43,978 nt of DNA, taken from Bacteroidia bacterium (GTDB lineage Bacteria > Bacteroidota > Bacteroidia > Bacteroidales > Prolixibacteraceae). Under the pieces are notes generated by a model that saw only the letters and a list, made by a program, of their open reading frames with translations, was not told the origin of the DNA and ran no database searches. The translations under genes and the position numbers were made by a program. The stretch covers positions 1-43,978 of the forward strand of contig JANYKW010000195.1 in the NCBI GenBank assembly GCA_025358025.1, read 5' to 3'. Positions 38,913-43,978 of the stretch are shown here, piece after piece (positions within the stretch are counted from its first letter, which is position 1; every line of letters begins with the position of its first letter).

Positions 38913-40514
38913 ATGAGGGTACCCAGCCATTCACACAGGATACGGCGCCTGATCAGGACACGGGATTCGATGTGGCATCCCAGTCACGACTTTTACAAAT
39001 GGTTTGTGCTGGCTAATATCATGATTGGTACTTTCATGGCCGTCCTTGACGCGACAATTATCAATGTCGCCCTGCCAAAGATGATGTCATCCTTCGGTGT
39101 TGGTCTCGATAAAATCGAATGGGTCCTTACTGCATACATGCTTGCACTGGCTGTTATGCTTCCGGCAGCAGCCTGGCTGGCAGATCATTTTGGCTACAAA
39201 AGGATGTATTTTATGGGCATGCTCGTTTTTACTGCAGGATCATTTATGTGCGGCATGTCGAACAATGAAAACATTCTTATTTTTTCTAGGGTCATACAGG
39301 GTCTGGGTGCAGGTATCATTCAACCCTTGGGAATGGCAATTATTGTCAGGGAGTTTCCTCCAAAACAGCGTGGACTGGCAGTGGGATTCTGGGCCGTCGC
39401 CGCGGCTGCATCCGTGTCATTCGGTCCGTTGATCGGAGGATACCTGGTCGATAATTTTAGCTGGCAACTAATTTTTGATATCAATGTGCCTGTCGGGATT
39501 GTCGGGATGTTGGTTACAGTATTGATTCAAAGGGAGATAAAGCAGAAGAGGGTAGGGAAGTTCGATCTGGTCGGATTTATTTCGGTCAGCCTTTTTTTGC
39601 CGGTACTCCTGTATGCTCTTACCGAAGGGAGTGCCATCACCAATTCAGAGGGCTGGCATGCTCCCTATATACTCGCCTGTTTCGCCGTTTCTGTTATTGC
39701 GTTCGCCGTGTTTATTACGGCAGAATTTATTGTTGAAAATCCCATGATTGATTTGCGGCTGTTGGGAAATTACAACTTCGGTATCAGCACGCTGGTGATG
39801 TTCCTGTTTGGTATCGGAATGTTCGGCAGCACCTTCCTGCTGCCGCTGTATCTGCAAAATTCGTTGGGATATACTGCCCTCCAATCGGGATCTGTTTTTC
39901 TTCCTGTCGGGATTATTCAGGGCATTGTGGCTCCCATCTCAGGTTATGTCAGTGGGAAGATCAATGCAAAAATTCCCATAATCATCGGGATCCTGATGAT
40001 GTCATTAAGTTTTTACCTGAATGCCAACCTCTCTTTTTTGACGGAACATGGTGCTATTATGTTGCCCCTTTATCTTCGTGGCTTTGGGATGGGCATTATT
40101 TATTCTGCATTGCTGGCTGTTTCACTGGTAGACATCCCCAGGGAAAAAATGGCACAGGCATCAGGTATCAACAATGTAGTCAGACAATTAGGGGGTAGTT
40201 TTGGGGTAGCAATCCTGGCTACATTTCTTTCCACCCGGGTAACCTACCATACCCAGATGTATGGGGAAGCATTGCAGATCAACGCTCCGGCCTATCAGGC
40301 TTCTGTAAAAAACATGAGTGAGACATTTGTTCATCATTCGGGTAGTTCGCCTGCCGCGGCAAAAAAACAATCACAGTACATGATCATGTCCAATGTTACC
40401 AAACAAGCCTTTATTGAGGGAATCAACGACGATTTTCTCATCGCGGCATTTGTTACGCTGATTGGAGGTATCCCGGTAATTTTCCTTCGGGTTAAAAAGA
40501 AAAAGAAAGTCTAA
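38913..40514 (+). CDS. DHA2-type (EmrB/QacA) multidrug MFS transporter
   Basis: A 533-residue, 14-span major facilitator. MAVLDATIINVALPKM is the DHA2 signature in the first span, SFGPLIGGYLVDNFSWQLIF the loop typical of drug:H+ antiporters. It exports hydrophobic compounds by proton antiport. Flanked by the adaptor and the TolC-like channel, it forms a tripartite envelope-spanning pump. A start nearer MWHPSHDF is possible because the first residues are unusually basic. Confidence 0.9.
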   Translation: MRVPSHSHRIRRLIRTRDSMWHPSHDFYKWFVLANIMIGTFMAVLDATIINVALPKMMSSFGVGLDKIEWVLTAYMLALAVMLPAAAWLADHFGYKRMYFMGMLVFTAGSFMCGMSNNENILIFSRVIQGLGAGIIQPLGMAIIVREFPPKQRGLAVGFWAVAAAASVSFGPLIGGYLVDNFSWQLIFDINVPVGIVGMLVTVLIQREIKQKRVGKFDLVGFISVSLFLPVLLYALTEGSAITNSEGWHAPYILACFAVSVIAFAVFITAEFIVENPMIDLRLLGNYNFGISTLVMFLFGIGMFGSTFLLPLYLQNSLGYTALQSGSVFLPVGIIQGIVAPISGYVSGKINAKIPIIIGILMMSLSFYLNANLSFLTEHGAIMLPLYLRGFGMGIIYSALLAVSLVDIPREKMAQASGINNVVRQLGGSFGVAILATFLSTRVTYHTQMYGEALQINAPAYQASVKNMSETFVHHSGSSPAAAKKQSQYMIMSNVTKQAFIEGINDDFLIAAFVTLIGGIPVIFLRVKKKKKV

Positions 40515-40526
40515 AATATTCAGATC

Positions 40527-41846
40527 ATGATAAATCGTCAATTTAAACCATTATTTCCGGCCCTTTTCATCCTCTTTTCCCTCACCGGGAATGGCTACGG
40601 ACAAGTCAGTGCCAACGATTCGCTCGATCTGGCTCCGTTAATCAGCAAGGTCATCCAAACCTATCCCACGGTACAGCAGGCTGAAGAGGCACTGAATGCT
40701 GCAGACCTCAGGATTGCCTTAGCCCGGACAGCCTTCCTGCCAAATGCACTGGCCTCCGGTTCCTATGCACACCTCGGGCCGGTTCCTACCCTGACATTGC
40801 CTGATGTTGGAAGTTTCGCTCTGGCACCGGTGAACAATTTCAATGCTGTGCTGAATATCAACCAGACGCTGACTGATTTTGGAAAAACGAAAAAAAATAT
40901 TGCGTACGAAGAAAAAAGCAAAGAGGTAACGACCATTGGTGTAGGTCAGGTAAAACAGCGGATGTCTCTTGCTGTGATCAACTGTTATTATTATTTGCTC
41001 TTTTTCCAGCAAGCCGTTGACATCAAGAACAAACAACTTGTGACATTGACTGAACATCTCAAAAATGTTGAGAAGAAAGCAGAAACAGGGTCGGCCACCC
41101 AGTTCGAGATTTTAAGTACCAAAGTTCGCATCTCCACGGTTGAAAGTGAGAAAACGGATGTGGTTACTTCGCTCAATTTTCAGGTATCCATTCTAAATAT
41201 GCTATTGGGAGAACCTGCCAGCACCCGGCATTGTGTTCGTAATTATCTGCAAAACAGCTTGATACCTTTTGCTGAGGATTCCTTGATCAGGGTAGCCCTG
41301 AACAACAGGAACGAAATGAAAATTGCCGAGAAAAAAGTTGTTTTGTCCCAGGCTTACCAGGATTTGGTAAAAAAACATGAAAAGCCTGTATTATCGGCTT
41401 TTGCCAGCGGAGGATGGAAGAACGGCTACATCCCCGAGCTGTACCAACCGAGGGCAAACTATGCAGTCGGATTAAGTCTGCTCATCCCGATATATGATGC
41501 ATCCCGCACCAATATTAATACAAAATTGGCCGGATCAACAATCATATCAAATAATTATGAAGTTGATCTGACCAAAAGAACCATTACCGCCGAAGTGATG
41601 GAGAGTATCAATGTGCTGAAGGCAGCTATTGCAAAATCTGAACTCTTCGCCATGCAGCTTGCCCAGGCAAAAAAAGCACTGGAACTCGCGGATCTGAAGT
41701 TTAAATCGGGCACCCTTACCAACCTGGACCTGTTGGATTCTGAAAATGCCGAAGCGGAAAGCAACCTGATGTTTTTGAAAGCCAGTGTCGAAAGAGTTCT
41801 CGTGGCGTATAAATTAAAGGCTGCATTGGGAATGAATTTGTATTAG
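40527..41846 (+). CDS. TolC-family outer-membrane efflux channel
   Basis: A 439-residue protein with signal peptide (KPLFPALFILFSLTGNGYGQ) and two OEP repeats, long heptad-rich helices (VQQAEEALNAADLRIALAR, LADLKFKSGTLTNLDLLDSE) that form the periplasmic tunnel. The motif KSGTLTNLDLLDSE in the second repeat is characteristic. It is the last gene of the efflux operon, 12 bases after the transporter gene. No regulator gene is adjacent. Confidence 0.9.
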   Translation: MINRQFKPLFPALFILFSLTGNGYGQVSANDSLDLAPLISKVIQTYPTVQQAEEALNAADLRIALARTAFLPNALASGSYAHLGPVPTLTLPDVGSFALAPVNNFNAVLNINQTLTDFGKTKKNIAYEEKSKEVTTIGVGQVKQRMSLAVINCYYYLLFFQQAVDIKNKQLVTLTEHLKNVEKKAETGSATQFEILSTKVRISTVESEKTDVVTSLNFQVSILNMLLGEPASTRHCVRNYLQNSLIPFAEDSLIRVALNNRNEMKIAEKKVVLSQAYQDLVKKHEKPVLSAFASGGWKNGYIPELYQPRANYAVGLSLLIPIYDASRTNINTKLAGSTIISNNYEVDLTKRTITAEVMESINVLKAAIAKSELFAMQLAQAKKALELADLKFKSGTLTNLDLLDSENAEAESNLMFLKASVERVLVAYKLKAALGMNLY

Positions 41847-41894
41847 ATTTGAGTTGAAATTTGTATTTTTTATTATGTGACTAACCAACATTTT

Positions 41895-43379
41895 ATGCGC
41901 ACAAAAATTTTTCTTCTTCCATTTCTTTTCATTTGGCTTTTTACCCCAAACGTTTTTTCACAGGATCAGGAGAAGGCCATACGCAACACTTTTCACACCA
42001 TTTCGAGCAACGATTTACTCCACGATGCAGCGGTATTAACTTCCCCAAAATATGGCGGCCGTTTGTCCGGATCGCCGGGTTATCTGCTTGCAGCACAATG
42101 GGTAGCTGATGAACTTAAAAAGGCCGGAGTAAAACCCGGATTAAGTGACGGCACCTATTTGCAATATTTTCCAAATGCATACAGTGTGGTTCATTCTCCG
42201 GGATCGCTTACTTTACTGCCCGGGAAGAAAAATCCACGCAAGGAATATCATTTTCCCGATGATTTTTTCCCGGGATCCAATTCTGCGTCCGGCACTGTGA
42301 GCGGGGAGGTCGTATATGTGGGATATGGCATTTCTGCACCTGAACTGGGCTACGATGATTATCGCAACATCGATGTGAAGGGAAAGATTGTGCTGATGGA
42401 GACCGGCGTACCCTACGGCACAAATGACAGCATCCAGCAGAAGTGGGAGCCATACAGCTACCACCGCTATAAATTCAGTCATGCCAGGGAGAAGGGGGCT
42501 GTCGGCTTGTTGTATGTCAGCATGATAGCTAATCCGAATACCTCTTATCTCAAGGGATTTGTCTATGCCCATGTCGGGGATTCGGTTGCAGAAGCGCTTT
42601 TTGAGGGCAGCGGACATAAATATGCTGAGACAAAGGCAGCCATCACAAAAATCCTTCAGCCAAACTCGTTTGTTCTCGATCGGAAGATCCGGATATCTGC
42701 TTCCACCACTTATTATGCGGATAGCCGTTCCTGCAACGTGATCGGAGTTATTGAAGGATCTGATCCGGTGCTGAAAGAGGAAGCCATTATTTTGGGTGCA
42801 CATCTTGATGCGGTGGGAAGTCCGGGATGTCTTTTCCCGGGAGCGCTCGACAATGCGTCCGGTTCTGTTGATATCCTGGCTGCTGCCAGGGCATTGGCAG
42901 CATCGGGGGTAAAACCCGGCCGCACCATTATTTTCGCATTTTTTGGAGGCGAGGAGTGTGGTTTGTACGGTAGCAGGAAAATGGTTGAATCGCCGGTTTG
43001 GCCCAAAGAGAAGGTGGTTTGTATGATCAACCTCGACATGGTTGGCAACGGAACGGGTTTTCAGCTGGCCAATGGCAAAACGTTTCCTGAAATCCTGCGA
43101 TATTTCGAGGATGCAAATAACAGGTACCTGCACCGCGACTTTGGATCATCGCTGGCCCGGGTCAGTTACAGCAGACCACGCACCGACGGGGCAATTTTTG
43201 ATAAGGCCGGATACAAAACACTTCATCTGTACACATCAGGCACAGTGAAAACAGTCTATTACCATCATCCGTTGGATAACGTAGAGGCACTGACACCCGA
43301 AATCATGGAAGATGCAGCCAAGTTGCTCTATCTGGGCGTATTGGGGCTGGCCAATGAGAAAAAGGCGGGTTTAAAGTAA
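41895..43379 (+). CDS. Secreted M28 family aminopeptidase with PA-like insert
   Basis: A 494-residue exported peptidase. After the signal peptide, residues about 95-240 contain a PA-like insert (GEVVYVGYGISAPELGYDDY, VKGKIVLMETGVPYG). The M28 zinc site follows: LGAHLDAVG, PGALDNASG (bridging aspartate), FFGGEECGLYGS (catalytic and ligand glutamates), NLDMVG and YHHPLDN. All ligands are present. It removes N-terminal residues from peptides in the periplasm or outside. I chose the ATG at 41895, the start of the signal peptide, rather than an upstream GTG. Confidence 0.85.
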   Translation: MRTKIFLLPFLFIWLFTPNVFSQDQEKAIRNTFHTISSNDLLHDAAVLTSPKYGGRLSGSPGYLLAAQWVADELKKAGVKPGLSDGTYLQYFPNAYSVVHSPGSLTLLPGKKNPRKEYHFPDDFFPGSNSASGTVSGEVVYVGYGISAPELGYDDYRNIDVKGKIVLMETGVPYGTNDSIQQKWEPYSYHRYKFSHAREKGAVGLLYVSMIANPNTSYLKGFVYAHVGDSVAEALFEGSGHKYAETKAAITKILQPNSFVLDRKIRISASTTYYADSRSCNVIGVIEGSDPVLKEEAIILGAHLDAVGSPGCLFPGALDNASGSVDILAAARALAASGVKPGRTIIFAFFGGEECGLYGSRKMVESPVWPKEKVVCMINLDMVGNGTGFQLANGKTFPEILRYFEDANNRYLHRDFGSSLARVSYSRPRTDGAIFDKAGYKTLHLYTSGTVKTVYYHHPLDNVEALTPEIMEDAAKLLYLGVLGLANEKKAGLK

Positions 43380-43380
43380 G

Positions 43381-43484
43381 CACTTGCTCCCCCTCGTTTG
43401 CAACCTTGTTTCCCCTCGTTTGCAACGAGGGGGAAAGGGTTGACACTTCGCTCCCCCTCGTTTGCAACGAGTTGGAAAGGGTTA
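43381..43484. repeat. Three degenerate copies of a hairpin-forming intergenic repeat
   Basis: The core CCCCTCGTTTGCAACGAGGG recurs in three copies (43381-43404, truncated; 43409-43443; 43444-43484). The complete one (43412-43432) forms a stem CCCCTCGTT/AACGAGGGG with a TGC loop. Such sequences resemble repeats I recall from other Bacteroidota genomes and may be mobile or relics of an element. Confidence 0.65.
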
Positions 43485-43502
43485 TAATCAAAATATTGAT
43501 TT

Positions 43503-43739
43503 ATGAAAAAATCGATCAGATTCAAAGTTGGCATCACCCTGATCCTCGTATCGGTTCCGTTATTTTTGGCCATCCCGGTCATTCCATTTTTAGCGATGGA
43601 AAGGAATGTTAAAATAATCGTCTCAACAGTACTCCTGGTACTTGGTGAAATTACATTTTGGTCGGGTGGGTTGTTGCTTGGAAAGGAGTTATTCACCAAA
43701 TACAAATCCCGGCTGAATCCCAAAAACTGGAAATCCTGA
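43503..43739 (+). CDS. Transporter suffix domain-containing membrane protein
   Basis: A 78-residue protein with two membrane spans (VGITLILVSVPLFLAIPVIPF and IIVSTVLLVLGEITFWSGGL) and a basic C-terminal tail. GEITFWSGGLLLGKELFTKY is the family mark of small transporter-suffix proteins, often linked to transporters but of unknown role. It stands alone between repeat-rich intergenic regions. Confidence 0.7.
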   Translation: MKKSIRFKVGITLILVSVPLFLAIPVIPFLAMERNVKIIVSTVLLVLGEITFWSGGLLLGKELFTKYKSRLNPKNWKS

Positions 43740-43747
43740 CTCCCAGT

Positions 43748-43825
43748 CCATCCCTCCGTCCCTCCGTCTTCCTTCTCTCCGTCCCTCCGTCCTATCCGTC
43801 TTCCGTCTCTCCCTCCTCCGTCTAA
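43748..43825. repeat. Polypyrimidine low-complexity repeat (TCCGTCCC-type)
   Basis: Imperfect tandem array of CCCTCCGTC-like units, almost entirely C and T on the plus strand. Strand-asymmetric repeats like this occur between genes in several Bacteroidota. No coding function. Confidence 0.6.
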
Positions 43826-43978
43826 CATAATGTTTACATACGTTAAAATCCCCATAGCAACGTTAAAAAACTGATGAATCACTTGTTTTTCAAATGATAT
43901 TACTTTGGTGCATCCATTATTATGGAACTCTATTCACTTCATTGTGAGATGCAAAGTTTACTTTCTATGCTTTAAATA
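43826..43978. other. Noncoding window end
   Basis: A+T-rich sequence with no supported gene, terminator or promoter. It may be the upstream region of a gene beyond the window. Confidence 0.5.

Noticed and set aside
42213-43133. 306-residue minus-strand frame opposite the M28 peptidase
   Set aside because: Shadow frame; the plus strand carries every catalytic motif of M28.
43381-43484. CRISPR array
   Set aside because: Only three degenerate palindromic copies without regular spacers and without cas genes.
1-43978. tRNA or rRNA genes
   Set aside because: I found no cloverleaf or rRNA-like sequence by eye, including at the prophage ends; a tRNAscan run would settle this.

Overview
The window reads as a chromosome segment of a Bacteroidota bacterium (class Bacteroidia is likely, nothing narrower is justified). 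Several intergenic regions carry the Bacteroidota promoter signature (a TAnnTTTG -7 box, often with an upstream TTG or TTTG), Shine-Dalgarno sites are weak, and the flanks hold typical Bacteroidota genes: an S46 dipeptidyl-peptidase, secreted lactonase, FKBP lipoprotein, M28 peptidase with a PA-like insert, and a transporter-suffix protein.

Left flank (1-10340): the end of a HGSNAT/NagX-like membrane acyltransferase, a TatD hydrolase overlapping a Gfo/Idh/MocA oxidoreductase, CorA, a periplasmic thioredoxin, a large HExxH peptidase lipoprotein, a frameshifted small lipoprotein remnant, a lactonase, thiol peroxidase, nucleoside diphosphate kinase and NrnA. Right flank (29392-43978): FKBP lipoprotein, a membrane domain-Nudix fusion, S46 peptidase, Maf, a DUF4056-like secreted protein, a secreted TIM-barrel glycoside hydrolase, a small beta-barrel protein, an EmrA-EmrB-TolC type efflux operon, an M28 peptidase, and a transporter-suffix protein between intergenic repeats.

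Centre (about 10366-29296): an 18.9-kb prophage between nrnA and the FKBP gene. It is bounded by a direct repeat with 17 exact bases that covers the -7 box of the FKBP promoter. It has a tyrosine integrase, a repressor with a divergent operator region, an excisionase-like protein, a pC194-type rolling-circle Rep, SSB, a compact packaging-type ATPase and a candidate capsid gene bracketed by two strong terminators. Ten small single-membrane-span proteins are packed into about 4.4 kb. Among them are a zincin (HEGAH), an annexin-like protein, a peptidoglycan-binding protein and a lytic transglycosylase. A fibre-like protein, a FISUMP lectin-like protein, a lysis-like group, a GIY-YIG protein and HicBA follow.

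No terminase, portal, HK97-type capsid, tail tube, tape measure or baseplate gene is visible. The best reading is a temperate, tailless, membrane-containing phage of Bacteroidota. It resembles corticoviruses, FLiP-like viruses or sphaerolipo-like viruses in plan, but combines Rep, ATPase, capsid candidate and lysogeny module in a way I do not recognise as a described group. This is the candidate undescribed system. Also new in it are a possible short antisense RNA (about 16178-16253, minus strand) and an attachment site that splits and rebuilds a host promoter.
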